Source: Lachnospiraceae bacterium (GTDB taxonomy: Bacteria > Bacillota > Clostridia > Lachnospirales > Lachnospiraceae). Taken from it: a stretch of DNA of 64,000 nt. Within the stretch, counting starts at the first letter, position 1, and each line of letters starts with the position of its first letter. The position numbers were made by a program, and so were the translations under genes. The notes under the pieces were generated by a model. It was not told where the DNA came from and made no database searches. It worked only from the letters and a program-made list of their open reading frames with translations. The stretch spans positions 1-64,000 of the forward strand of contig JAJPWX010000126.1 in NCBI GenBank assembly GCA_021205755.1, in the 5' to 3' direction. Below are positions 23,048-31,636 of the stretch, in pieces.

Positions 23048-24751
23048 ATGGCAAAGGATTATGAAATGGAAAACGAAAGAGGGCTCTCGCGCCGTGATTT
23101 TCTTAAAGGCACAGCGACAGGCGCTGTTGGCGTAGCAGCAGTTGGGCTTCTTGGTGCGGGAACAACCTTTACCTCAATGGCGGAGGAGACAGTGGCGGAA
23201 CCGCAGACTGAGATCGAGAGAACGGAGCAGGGAATTTCCGGCAGCTACGAGATCAGTGAGATCATCGAGACAGACGCAGTTGTAGTCGGCTGCGGCGCGG
23301 CCGGGATCCAGGCGGCGCTTACACTGCAGGCGGGCGGTGTCAATACCTATTTATTAGAGAAGGGACTCAGCTGCGGCGTTTCGAATGGCTCCCAGGCAGG
23401 CGGACCGGCGCTGGCGGAGACGAGAGTGCAGGAAGCGGAAGATGCGACGGTTTCGGTTCAGACGCTTTACGAGTGTGAATATGGCTTCAGCAACGGAACG
23501 GTCAATGGCGCTCTGCTGAAAAAATGCATCGAGCAGGGTGAGCGGGTTGTTTCTAATTTTATGGATAATGGCGTTAATATGGGACTGCGCCGCGACGCAT
23601 ACGGCATGGGGTTCCGGGCACGGCACAATTTTGCGAATGATGAAGGAACACAGGTCAGCGGCACAGATCGTTTCCAGCCATTGATTGATAAATTCGAAGA
23701 AGACGGCGGCGTTTTTGAAACACTGCGGGAAGGCATTGCCCTGGTAAAAACCGGTGATACGGTAACTGGTATTATTGTTCAAAATCTGGAAGACAATACC
23801 TACATCCAGTACAATGCGAAAGCAGTTTTGGTCGCGACAGGCGGTTATGCTGGAAATGATACGCGTCTGCGCGAGCATTTTGGCGATATGGAAATCTATC
23901 CGCTGTGCAACACACTTTCCGATGGCAAGGGCTACGATATGGTGATTGCCGCGGGCGGTATCGCGGATCGCAACTGGGCTCTATGCTGCAATGAATTTGG
24001 CGGAGTGAATACAAAGATTGAGGGCGCGTCCGGTTCTGGCATGGCGTTTGCAAACGCAGCTGAGAAATTTGCGATTTACGGCGGACTTCTGGTCAATAGA
24101 ATGGGCGAGCGATTCATGAATGAGCAGTATATGTCCGACCGTCCGCTGGCGCTGGGCGGCGAGATGGTGCTTCGTGAAGGAAAGTTCTATGCTGTCATTG
24201 ATGAGGCGACTTATGAGACCAGCCGCGACGAGGGTATTTTTGCTTACTACGGAAGCCCGGAAGACTGGTATGTGGGCGCGACCGGCCTGGAGGGAGTCGT
24301 TCTTGATGCTCTGGATGACGATATGGAGACTGCGATTTCAGAAGGCTGGGCGGTAAAAGGAACGCTCGCAGAATGTGCGGAATTCTTCGGTATGACTGGC
24401 CTGGAGGAAGCGGTAGAGGCATATAATGAACTCTGTGAGGCAGGCGTGGATGAGCAGTTTTATAAAGATTCCTACCTGCTCAAAGCGCTGGAGGGCGACA
24501 CCTTTTATGTAATGGAATATATTCCTTCGATCTGGTGTACCTTTGGCGGCGTGAAGACAGATGCGTACTGCCGTGCTCTGACGAAGGCACAGGAGCCGAT
24601 TCCCGGTCTGTATGTAGCGGGCGTGGACAACGGCAGTATCTATGCAAGCCCATATTATGAGAATGAAGGGGCGGCTCTGGGTACCGCTTTTACCAGCGGG
24701 ATCGTGGCAGGAGACTGCATGATTGACTATATTAACGGATTATCTGAGTGA
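23048..24751 (+). CDS. Tat-exported FAD-binding flavoprotein (fumarate reductase/urocanate reductase family)
   Basis: AAGGAGG precedes ATG 23048. The 567 residues start with a twin-arginine signal (RRDFLKG at 15-21, hydrophobic core 22-40). A FAD_binding_2-type domain follows: DAVVVGCGAAGIQAA near 78-92, VLVATGGYAGN, and a C-terminal FAD-contact segment NEGAALGTAFTSGIVAGD. It has no FMN_bind or heme domain, so it needs an external electron donor. By manual comparison with flavocytochrome c fumarate reductase, the substrate-binding His of HTMGG is Cys (CTFGG), and the catalytic Arg positions around FVNE..R and NRLGG appear as Ser and a non-Arg residue. Fumarate is therefore unlikely as the substrate. 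An AraC-type regulator follows. Confidence 0.85.
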   Translation: MAKDYEMENERGLSRRDFLKGTATGAVGVAAVGLLGAGTTFTSMAEETVAEPQTEIERTEQGISGSYEISEIIETDAVVVGCGAAGIQAALTLQAGGVNTYLLEKGLSCGVSNGSQAGGPALAETRVQEAEDATVSVQTLYECEYGFSNGTVNGALLKKCIEQGERVVSNFMDNGVNMGLRRDAYGMGFRARHNFANDEGTQVSGTDRFQPLIDKFEEDGGVFETLREGIALVKTGDTVTGIIVQNLEDNTYIQYNAKAVLVATGGYAGNDTRLREHFGDMEIYPLCNTLSDGKGYDMVIAAGGIADRNWALCCNEFGGVNTKIEGASGSGMAFANAAEKFAIYGGLLVNRMGERFMNEQYMSDRPLALGGEMVLREGKFYAVIDEATYETSRDEGIFAYYGSPEDWYVGATGLEGVVLDALDDDMETAISEGWAVKGTLAECAEFFGMTGLEEAVEAYNELCEAGVDEQFYKDSYLLKALEGDTFYVMEYIPSIWCTFGGVKTDAYCRALTKAQEPIPGLYVAGVDNGSIYASPYYENEGAALGTAFTSGIVAGDCMIDYINGLSE

Positions 24752-24811
24752 TTTTATTCTGCTCTGTCAGGAGAATCAATGGATATACGTGAAAAATGAC
24801 TGAGTAAAACC

Positions 24812-25489
24812 ATGGATGAAAAGACCACAAGGCGGCGCTATGAGCTGATGGACCGTATCTGCTATAGCGTCTGCATTGGAAATGAATTTCAGACGGTGCG
24901 GGCGGTGCGTGCATGGGTGAAGCTGGGCGTCCAGGGTGAACTGCCGGATGAACTGACCGAATGGAAGTTTGACCTGATCCGGCAGAAAGCCCTGATTATC
25001 CAGAGCCTTCGGGACATTGGTGTACCGGAGTTATCCCTTGAGGATGTGAGTGTGGAATACACAGCGCGGATTTATCAGGCGGCGGATGTGCGAGAGTGCC
25101 GGCGTATTCTGGAAGAGATGGCGGTTCGCTTCTGCCATATGAATTCTTTGAAGGAGATTCAGCGCTATTCCTTACTGGTGCAGACCGTGCTTCAGACCGT
25201 CGACCGGGATCTGAGCCAGCCGCTGACACTGCAGGATTTTGCGAAAAAGCTGAATGTCAACAGCTCTTACCTCTCGAATCTTTTTAGTAAAGAGGTGGGA
25301 GTTACCCTGACGGAATATGTAACTGCGCAGCGGATTTCCTATGCGGCGGATCTTCTTCTGACGACGCAGGAGCCGATCAAGACAGTCGCCAAAAAAGCGG
25401 GGATTCCGGATGTGCAGTATTTCAGCCGTCTGTTTAAAAAGAGAACCGGGCAGACGCCGAGCCAGTATCGCATGCGAAGTGATAAATGA
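24812..25489 (+). CDS. AraC-type regulator adjacent to the flavoprotein
   Basis: The 225 residues have an alpha-helical N-terminal half unlike a cupin, with FCHMNSLKEIQRYSLLVQTV as found in YesN-like regulators. The C-terminal AraC double helix-turn-helix is at about 125-222 (LQDFAKKLNVNSSYLSNLFS and IKTVAKKAGIPDVQYFSRLF). It starts 60 bases after the flavoprotein on the same strand. The ribosome site is weak, so expression may be low or coupled. It probably senses the reductase substrate or its consumption, which is inferred from position. Confidence 0.8.
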   Translation: MDEKTTRRRYELMDRICYSVCIGNEFQTVRAVRAWVKLGVQGELPDELTEWKFDLIRQKALIIQSLRDIGVPELSLEDVSVEYTARIYQAADVRECRRILEEMAVRFCHMNSLKEIQRYSLLVQTVLQTVDRDLSQPLTLQDFAKKLNVNSSYLSNLFSKEVGVTLTEYVTAQRISYAADLLLTTQEPIKTVAKKAGIPDVQYFSRLFKKRTGQTPSQYRMRSDK

Positions 25490-25490
25490 T

Positions 25491-25556
25491 AATACAGCCT
25501 TTAGCAGGTAAACCTGCACAGACTGCCTTTTCATTTCGATGCTGTTCTGAACTATT
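25491..25556 (+). repeat. Inverted repeat flanking scfA, left arm
   Basis: About 65 bases starting 2 bases after the AraC-type stop match the reverse complement of 25804-25868 with three mismatches. Within the arm, GCAGGT-AA-ACCTGC is a perfect small hairpin, and the arm ends TGCTGTTCTGAACTATT. It may be a partial copy of the element at 25804-25975. Confidence 0.85.
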
Positions 25557-25605
25557 TCCAAAAAAAGCTTTTATTTTCCTGCGTAGTGTGATAAACTGTC
25601 AAAAG

Positions 25606-25628
25606 TTGTGTGGGAAGCTTCCACACAA
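25606..25628 (+). other. Stem-loop in the scfA leader
   Basis: TTGTGTGG (25606-25613) pairs perfectly with CCACACAA (25621-25628) around GAAGCTT. It lies between a plausible promoter near 25570-25597 and the scfA ribosome site. Confidence 0.6.
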
Positions 25629-25653
25629 AAGATTTTACAAGGAGGACGAGGCT

Positions 25654-25797
25654 ATGAAACATATCAAGACATTGAATACCAAGCCATTGCAGAACACTCT
25701 GAAAAAGGGCGGCTGCGGCGAGTGCCAGACTTCCTGCCAGTCAGCATGCAAGACCAGCTGTACGGTAGGCAATCAGACCTGCGAGAATGGCAAATAA
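25654..25797 (+). CDS. scfA: SCIFF ribosomally made precursor peptide
   Basis: This 47-residue peptide follows AAGGAGG and carries six Cys (21, 24, 28, 32, 36, 43) in the near-invariant tail CQTSCQSACKTSCTVGNQTC. SCIFF (six cysteines in forty-five residues) is the precursor on which the radical SAM maturase ScfB forms Cys-to-Thr thioether links. Its function is unknown although it is almost universal in Clostridia. Here the gene sits between two arms of a long inverted repeat, and a terminator separates it from scfB. Confidence 0.95.
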   Translation: MKHIKTLNTKPLQNTLKKGGCGECQTSCQSACKTSCTVGNQTCENGK

Positions 25798-25803
25798 TTT
25801 TGT

Positions 25804-25975
25804 AACAGTTCAGAACAGCATCGAAATGAAAAGACAGACTGTGCAGGTTTACCTGCTAAAGGCTGTATTTTCATTTCGGGATGGGCGGAACGCCCATCAA
25901 GCCTCAGACATATGACGCGTAAGCGGCATATAGCCTTCAAAGAAGGCGGTCTGTGGCCTGCTGTTCTGAATAGTT
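25804..25975. repeat. MITE-like element between scfA and scfB
   Basis: About 172 bases bounded by terminal inverted repeats. The left end AACAGTTCAGAACAGCA (25804-25820) and the reverse complement of the right end (25959-25975) agree at 15 of 17 bases. Inside are two further perfect hairpins, GCAGGT/ACCTGC and GATGGGCG/CGCCCATC. There is no open frame and no obvious target duplication. Its first 65 bases are the right arm of the inverted repeat around scfA. Confidence 0.65.
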
Positions 25976-26000
25976 GCATATTGTTTTGCGAGAGTGAGGA

Positions 26001-26044
26001 AAGCCCCGCATGCATAATTGCGCCAATGCGCAATGGCGGGGCTT
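26001..26044 (+). terminator. Hairpin between scfA and scfB
   Basis: AAGCCCCGC (26001-26009) pairs with GCGGGGCTT (26036-26044), with an inner ATTGCGC/GCGCAAT stem. The following T content is modest. It probably ends the scfA transcript. Confidence 0.7.
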
Positions 26045-26135
26045 ATCTGTTGTTACGAACCATTACCTGTTTTGATGATACAATTGGCAAAAGGTTGATT
26101 ATGAATGAGAAAACGTTTGAGAGAGGTGTAATGCT

Positions 26136-27581
26136 GTGATCCATCAGTATAAGAATAATGGATACAACATCGTGCTGGATGTGAACAGCGGAGCGATTCA
26201 TGTGGTGGATGATCTAACCTACGAAGTGATTGCCCTGCTGGATCAGGGAAAAAGCAGGGAGGAGATTGCGGACGGGCTTTGCTCGCGCTATCCGGCACAG
26301 GAGATTACGGAATCGTTGGATGAGTGCGCCCAGCTTAAGGAATTTGGCGTACTTTTTACAGAGGATATCTATGAGAAAGCGATTATTGATTATAAGGCGC
26401 GGAAGACGGTAGTAAAAGCGCTTTGCTTACATATTGCACACGACTGCAACCTGGCTTGCCGCTATTGTTTTGCGGAAGAAGGGGAATATCATGGGCGGCG
26501 TGCGCTTATGAGTTTTGAGGTTGGTAAAAAGGCGTTGGATTTCCTGATCGCGAACTCCGGTTCCAGACGGAATCTGGAGGTAGACTTCTTTGGCGGGGAG
26601 CCGCTGATGAACTGGCAGGTGGTGAAGGATATTGTTGCGTATGGGCGGGAGCAGGAGAAGATTTATAATAAGAACTTTCGCTTCACGATGACGACGAACG
26701 GCGTCCTGCTGAACGAGGAGATTATGGAGTTTTTGAACCGGGAGATGGCGAATGTTGTACTCAGCATTGACGGCCGTCCTGAGGTGCATGATTATATGCG
26801 TCCCTTCCGCAATGGAAAGGGCAGCTATGACCTGATTATGCCGAAGTTTAAGCACTTTGTCGAATTGCGGACGCAGGCGGCAGAAGCTTCTTCTGAGAGC
26901 ACAGCAGCTGACGAGGCTCCGGCAGCCTCCATGGATCCGCACCGGGCGGGTGCAGGCAATGGAAAGACGTGGTATGTGCGAGGCACCTTTACGCACAACA
27001 ACCTGGATTTCTGCAACGATGTGCTGCATCTGGCAGATGAAGGTTTCCGTCAGATTTCCGTGGAACCGGTTGTGGCGGATGCATCCGAGGATTATGCTAT
27101 CCGCGAGGAAGACCTGCCGCAGATTTTTTCAGAGTACGACCGCCTGGCGAAAGAAATGGTAAAACGGGAAAAAGAGGGAAATGGATTTACATTTTTCCAT
27201 TTTATGATTGATCTGACCGGCGGACCATGTGTCTACAAACGGCTGTCTGGATGCGGCTCTGGTACAGAGTATCTTGCTGTGACACCGTGGGGCGACCTGT
27301 ATCCGTGCCATCAGTTTGTCGGACATGAAGAATATCGGATGGGAAATGTGGACGAGGGCGTGACGCGGCCGGATATTGTGGATCAGTTCAAGGCCTGTAA
27401 TGTATATACGAAAGAAAAGTGCAGGAACTGTTTCGCGAAGTTTTACTGCAGCGGCGGCTGCGCGGCCAATTCCTACAATTTCCATGGCACGATTCAGGAT
27501 GCGTATGATATCGGCTGTGAGCTGCAGCGCAAACGTGTCGAATGTGCGATCATGATCAAAGCCGCGCAGGCGGAAGAGTGA
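26136..27581 (+). CDS. scfB: SCIFF maturase, radical SAM/SPASM protein
   Basis: GTG 26136 follows GAGAGGTG. An ATG at 26131 is out of frame. The 481 residues start with a peptide-binding RRE-like domain. The radical SAM motif CNLACRYC lies near 107, followed by FFGGEPLMNW. The C-terminal SPASM Cys set includes CGSGTEYLAVTPWGDLYPCHQF, CRNCFAKFYCSGGC and a later Cys. ScfB builds thioether crosslinks in SCIFF. An Ala/Ser/Glu-rich insertion of about 30 residues (about 245-277) interrupts the region before WYVRGTFT, and I do not recall it from typical homologues. secDF follows after 21 bases, as is common in this neighbourhood. Confidence 0.95.
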   Translation: MIHQYKNNGYNIVLDVNSGAIHVVDDLTYEVIALLDQGKSREEIADGLCSRYPAQEITESLDECAQLKEFGVLFTEDIYEKAIIDYKARKTVVKALCLHIAHDCNLACRYCFAEEGEYHGRRALMSFEVGKKALDFLIANSGSRRNLEVDFFGGEPLMNWQVVKDIVAYGREQEKIYNKNFRFTMTTNGVLLNEEIMEFLNREMANVVLSIDGRPEVHDYMRPFRNGKGSYDLIMPKFKHFVELRTQAAEASSESTAADEAPAASMDPHRAGAGNGKTWYVRGTFTHNNLDFCNDVLHLADEGFRQISVEPVVADASEDYAIREEDLPQIFSEYDRLAKEMVKREKEGNGFTFFHFMIDLTGGPCVYKRLSGCGSGTEYLAVTPWGDLYPCHQFVGHEEYRMGNVDEGVTRPDIVDQFKACNVYTKEKCRNCFAKFYCSGGCAANSYNFHGTIQDAYDIGCELQRKRVECAIMIKAAQAEE

Positions 27582-27602
27582 TTTGATGGAGGAGGAACGA
27601 TT

Positions 27603-29774
27603 ATGAAAATGAATAAGAGGAATGCAAGGATTACGCTGGTTGTGATGGCAGCACTGCTGATTTTTCTGGCGTATGTCTCTGCATTTGGTATTGGCTCTGC
27701 AGGGACGGGTGCGGCGAAGAACATTATCCTTGGCCTGGATCTGTCAGGCGGCGTCAGTGTAACCTATCAGGTGGTGGATGAAGATCCGACCGCCGAAGAG
27801 ATGAGCGACACGGTATACAAGCTGCAGCAGCGTGCGGATACCTACAGCACAGAGGCGAATGTATACCAGGAAGGCTCTGACCGGATCAGTATCGAAATTC
27901 CGGGTGTATCGGATGTAAATGCGGTTCTGGAGGAGCTGGGCCAGCCTGGCTCTCTGGAATTTCAGCTGGAGGACGGGACGGTGGTTCTGACTGGCTCTGA
28001 CATCCAGACAGCATCTGCAGCAACCCAGAAGGATGACCTGGGCAACCTGGAATACGTGGTGAAGCTGGAGCTGACAAGCTCAGGCGCGGAGGCCTTTGCG
28101 ACAGCGACGTCTGAGAATGTCGGCAATTACATCTATATTGTATATAATGATGAGATTATCAGCGCTCCGGTTGTAAACGAGGCGATTACGGGCGGTACGG
28201 CTTATATTTCGGGTATGAGCAGTGCGTCTGAAGCACAGACGCTGGCTTCTTCTATTCGAATTGGAGCACTTTCTCTGGAACTGGAGGAGATCAGCTCGAA
28301 GGTGGTCGGAGCGCAGCTTGGTCAGGATGCGATCAAGACCAGTCTTATTGCGGGCGGAATCGGCATTGCGATTGTCATGATCTTTATGATCATTGTGTAT
28401 GCGCTTCCAGGTGTTGTGGCGGCATTCTGCCTGCTTCTTTACACTTGCCTGACACTGGTCTGCCTGAATGCGTTTGACCTGACGCTTACGCTCCCGGGTA
28501 TTGCGGGTATTATTCTGACCATCGGTATGGCGGTGGACGCGAACGTGATTATTTATGCGCGTATCCGGGAAGAAATTTCCGCCGGAAAATCCGTGAAGGG
28601 AGCGATCCAGACCGGCTACAAGAAAGCGTTCAGTGCGATTCTGGATGGCAATGTTACGACGCTGATTGCTGCGTTTGTGCTGAATATGCTCGGCAGCGGC
28701 AGTGTCAAGGGCTTTGCGCAGACACTGGCGCTGGGCATCGTGCTCTCCATGATTACCGCGCTGGTGATTTCCAGACTGATTATGAATGCCCTTTATGAGG
28801 TTGGTTTCCGTGATGAGAAATATTATGGCAAAGCGAGAACCTATAAGAAAATTGATTTTGTCGGACACCGCCGTACGTTTTTCGCGATTTCTATCGTCCT
28901 GATTCTGCTCGGACCGGTCTCTATGGGGATTCATTCCGCGATGGGCGACGGAGTGCTGAATCTGAGCCTGGACTTTAAGGGCGGCACCTCCACGACGGTT
29001 ACATTTAATGAGGAGATGACTCTGGATGAACTGGAGGCGGATGTAAAACCGATTTTTACTGAAGTAACGGGAAATGCGGAGGTGCAGTTCCAGATCACAC
29101 AGGGCTCCACGGAAGTATACATTAAGACCAACGTTCTGGACCTCGATCAGCGCCAGAAGATTTCTGAGGCGCTAGAGGAAGCATACGGTCTGGAAGCGGA
29201 AGCAATCCTTTATGATTCTATTTCCGCAACGGTCAGCAATGAAATGAGGCAGGACGCGGTAGTGGCTGTGATTGTCGCTGCGATCTGTATGCTGATCTAT
29301 ATCACGATTCGCTTCCACGATGTCCGCTTCGCGGGCAGTGCAGTCATTGCCCTGCTGCATGACGTGCTGGTGGTGTTTGCGTGCTACGCGATTGTACGGA
29401 TTTCTGTTGGCAGTACCTTTATTGCCTGTATGCTGACCATTGTCGGATACTCCATCAACGCGACGATAGTCATTTTCGACCGGATCCGGGAGAACCAAAA
29501 GCTGATGGCAGGCTCCGAGCTTGCTGAGATTGTAAATGTAAGTATCACCCAGACCATGACCCGCAGCATTTACACTTCCTTTACAACGTTTATTACGATT
29601 TTTATGCTCTGGCTGATTGGTATTTCGACCATCAAGGAATTCGCTCTTCCGCTAATGGTTGGTGTGATAGCAGGCGCTTACTCCTCTGTCTGCGTGACAG
29701 GCTCGCTCTGGTATGTAATGAAGTCCCACTCTGCAGGAAAAGATTCTGAGACGGAGGATTCCGCAGAGGTCTAG
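27603..29774 (+). CDS. secDF: Protein translocase SecDF fusion
   Basis: The 723 residues contain SecD and SecF modules in one chain. The SecD part has GLDLSGGVSVTYQV, a P1 domain and six helices with IGMAVDANVIIYARIREE. The SecF part begins near VGHRRTFFAIS, has LDFKGGTSTTV, and ends with six helices including SINATIVIFDRIREN. SecDF uses the proton or sodium gradient to pull secreted proteins across the membrane. GGAGGA precedes the start. The stop is followed by the promoter of the polysaccharide operon. Confidence 0.95.
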   Translation: MKMNKRNARITLVVMAALLIFLAYVSAFGIGSAGTGAAKNIILGLDLSGGVSVTYQVVDEDPTAEEMSDTVYKLQQRADTYSTEANVYQEGSDRISIEIPGVSDVNAVLEELGQPGSLEFQLEDGTVVLTGSDIQTASAATQKDDLGNLEYVVKLELTSSGAEAFATATSENVGNYIYIVYNDEIISAPVVNEAITGGTAYISGMSSASEAQTLASSIRIGALSLELEEISSKVVGAQLGQDAIKTSLIAGGIGIAIVMIFMIIVYALPGVVAAFCLLLYTCLTLVCLNAFDLTLTLPGIAGIILTIGMAVDANVIIYARIREEISAGKSVKGAIQTGYKKAFSAILDGNVTTLIAAFVLNMLGSGSVKGFAQTLALGIVLSMITALVISRLIMNALYEVGFRDEKYYGKARTYKKIDFVGHRRTFFAISIVLILLGPVSMGIHSAMGDGVLNLSLDFKGGTSTTVTFNEEMTLDELEADVKPIFTEVTGNAEVQFQITQGSTEVYIKTNVLDLDQRQKISEALEEAYGLEAEAILYDSISATVSNEMRQDAVVAVIVAAICMLIYITIRFHDVRFAGSAVIALLHDVLVVFACYAIVRISVGSTFIACMLTIVGYSINATIVIFDRIRENQKLMAGSELAEIVNVSITQTMTRSIYTSFTTFITIFMLWLIGISTIKEFALPLMVGVIAGAYSSVCVTGSLWYVMKSHSAGKDSETEDSAEV

Positions 29775-29838
29775 GTTCTTATGTGACATTTTACGGAAAA
29801 TTGCAAAGATTTGGCAGAGAAAAAATGCAAACTTTATA

Positions 29839-29867
29839 TTGAAATCTTCCGAGAATAAGGTTATAAT
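29839..29867 (+). promoter_or_regulatory. Promoter of the exopolysaccharide operon
   Basis: TTGAAA (29839-29844) and TATAAT (29862-29867) have a 17-base spacer. A leader of about 100 bases precedes ATG 29977. Confidence 0.75.
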
Positions 29868-29976
29868 GTTTTTTGTGAGTTTCGGTTTTCAGAGACTTTT
29901 CTGCCAAAATGGCATAAATATCATGAACAATATGTATTAAAAATATTGATATCTAATTTAGTTGGAGTATATACAT

Positions 29977-30819
29977 ATGGAAATGAGCGGACAAACGGAT
30001 AACGGGAATGCATCCGGAAAGACAGCCCGAAAGACGAACATGGGGAATCAGGCGGAGCGGACAGCCCGTGATACAAAGCAGTACACGACAACCGGCAGTC
30101 CTGCTGCATTATCGCAGCAGCAGGCGCAGGCAATGGCGCGGCAGCGTCAGCAGCCGGAGCAGATTGATCTGAAGGAGCTCTTTTTCATGCTCCTCGCGCA
30201 CTGGAGGATGATTTTACTGGCCACTCTTGCGGGGGCTGCTCTTCTGGGCGCCTATTGTACATTCCTTCTTGATCCGTCCTATGAGACGACAGCGTCTATT
30301 TACATCACGAGTACAGATTCCGTGATCAGCATCTCGGATTTGCAGCTTTCTGCAGCGCTGACGGAGGATTACGCAAAGATTATCAAGAGCAGGACTACAT
30401 TGAATAAGGTGATTGAAGAACTTGGCCTTGATCTTGACTATAAAGCTCTTGGAAAACTTGTCTCTGTGAGCAATCCGGATTCCACGCACATCGTGGAGAT
30501 TACGGTTACCTGCAGTGATCCGGAGCTTTGCCGTGATATCGCAAATGCGCTGGTAGATATTGGTGTGAATCAGATCTATCAGGTGATTGGCAGCAGTATG
30601 CCGACCGTCATTGATTTCTCGGCGGCAGAGTCTGTGGAGGAGATCACCGACAGTCTGGCCTCATGGCTGGTAAAGGGCGGCCTGCTTGGCGCAGTGCTTG
30701 TGTGTGCAATTCTGGTATTGCGTTCTTTGCTGGACACAACATTGAAGACAGAAGAGGATATAGAAAAGTATCTGGGGCTTCCGGTACTCACGAGTATCCC
30801 TTATTATCAGGAACTATAG
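29977..30819 (+). CDS. Wzz/CpsC family chain-length regulator
   Basis: ATG 29977 follows GGAG (29964-29967). A TTG at 29962 overlaps that site and is rejected. The 280 residues start with a Gln/Ala-rich cytosolic tail of about 65 residues. Two membrane helices (about 77-97 and near 230) enclose an extracytosolic domain with the Wzz-type start DPSYETTASIYI. The end, EEDIEKYLGLPVLTSIP, is the usual CpsC tail that activates the partner kinase. It forms the membrane half of a bacterial tyrosine kinase with the next gene and controls polysaccharide chain length or export. Confidence 0.9.
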   Translation: MEMSGQTDNGNASGKTARKTNMGNQAERTARDTKQYTTTGSPAALSQQQAQAMARQRQQPEQIDLKELFFMLLAHWRMILLATLAGAALLGAYCTFLLDPSYETTASIYITSTDSVISISDLQLSAALTEDYAKIIKSRTTLNKVIEELGLDLDYKALGKLVSVSNPDSTHIVEITVTCSDPELCRDIANALVDIGVNQIYQVIGSSMPTVIDFSAAESVEEITDSLASWLVKGGLLGAVLVCAILVLRSLLDTTLKTEEDIEKYLGLPVLTSIPYYQEL

Positions 30820-30835
30820 AGAAAGGAGCCATACT

Positions 30836-31636
30836 ATGGCTGAATATGAACCTCTGGTTAGCTGGACGATGCCGGGGCAGAAGCCTGATCCGGAAGAAAA
30901 AAAGATCATTGCCCTGAAGTATGAACCTCTTCCTTTCCGCGTGAAGGAAGCGATCAATATCCTGCGAGGCAATATCCAGCTGAGCGGATATGATATTAAG
31001 CTGATTTCGGTTACGAGCGCAGTGCCGGACGAAGGGAAGTCTTCCGTTTCCTTTCACCTGGCGAGCAGCTTTGCGGCACTTGGGAAAAAAACTTTGTTCC
31101 TGGATTGCGACATTCGAAAATCCGTGATCAAAGAGCGGTACGGTATTGAGGGAAAGTATGATGGCCTGACGGAATTCCTGATAGGGAAATGCTCAATTCC
31201 GGAAATTGTAAGGCAGACCAATGAGAAGTCACTGGATGTAATTATGACCGGTGCACAGTCGCCGAATCCGAGTGAACTTATTTCCGGCGATCGGTTTCAG
31301 ATGCTCTGCAAATGGTGCAGACAGAAATACGATTACGTCATTATGGATACACCTCCGGTCAATACGGTGATCGATGGAACACTGGTTTCCAAGCACTGCG
31401 ACGGCACGGTGCTGGTCGTAGTGAGCGGGCAGACGGAGCGGAATCAGGCTTTGAAAGCCAAGCGGCAGCTGGAATACGCGGATGTACGCATTCTCGGGGT
31501 AGTGGCGAATAAGGTTGGCGCGCAGAAGAATGGCTATGGCTATGGATACGGTTATGGATATGGCTATGGTTATTACAATAAATATTATAGTAAATATGAA
31601 GACAAAGAGCCGGATGAGCGCGGCAGACATCGATGA
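30836..31636 (+). CDS. CpsD/CapB family tyrosine kinase
   Basis: The 266 residues carry the BY-kinase signature: Walker A variant PDEGKSSVSFHLA, Walker A' FLDCDIRKS and Walker B YVIMDTPPVN. A C-terminal tyrosine cluster consists of seven Gly-Tyr pairs followed by YNKYYSKY, the autophosphorylation tail. The tail DNA (about 31530-31580) is an imperfect six-base repeat, so its length may vary by slippage. It works with the preceding CpsC-type protein and overlaps the LCP start by 4 bases. Confidence 0.95.
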   Translation: MAEYEPLVSWTMPGQKPDPEEKKIIALKYEPLPFRVKEAINILRGNIQLSGYDIKLISVTSAVPDEGKSSVSFHLASSFAALGKKTLFLDCDIRKSVIKERYGIEGKYDGLTEFLIGKCSIPEIVRQTNEKSLDVIMTGAQSPNPSELISGDRFQMLCKWCRQKYDYVIMDTPPVNTVIDGTLVSKHCDGTVLVVVSGQTERNQALKAKRQLEYADVRILGVVANKVGAQKNGYGYGYGYGYGYGYYNKYYSKYEDKEPDERGRHR

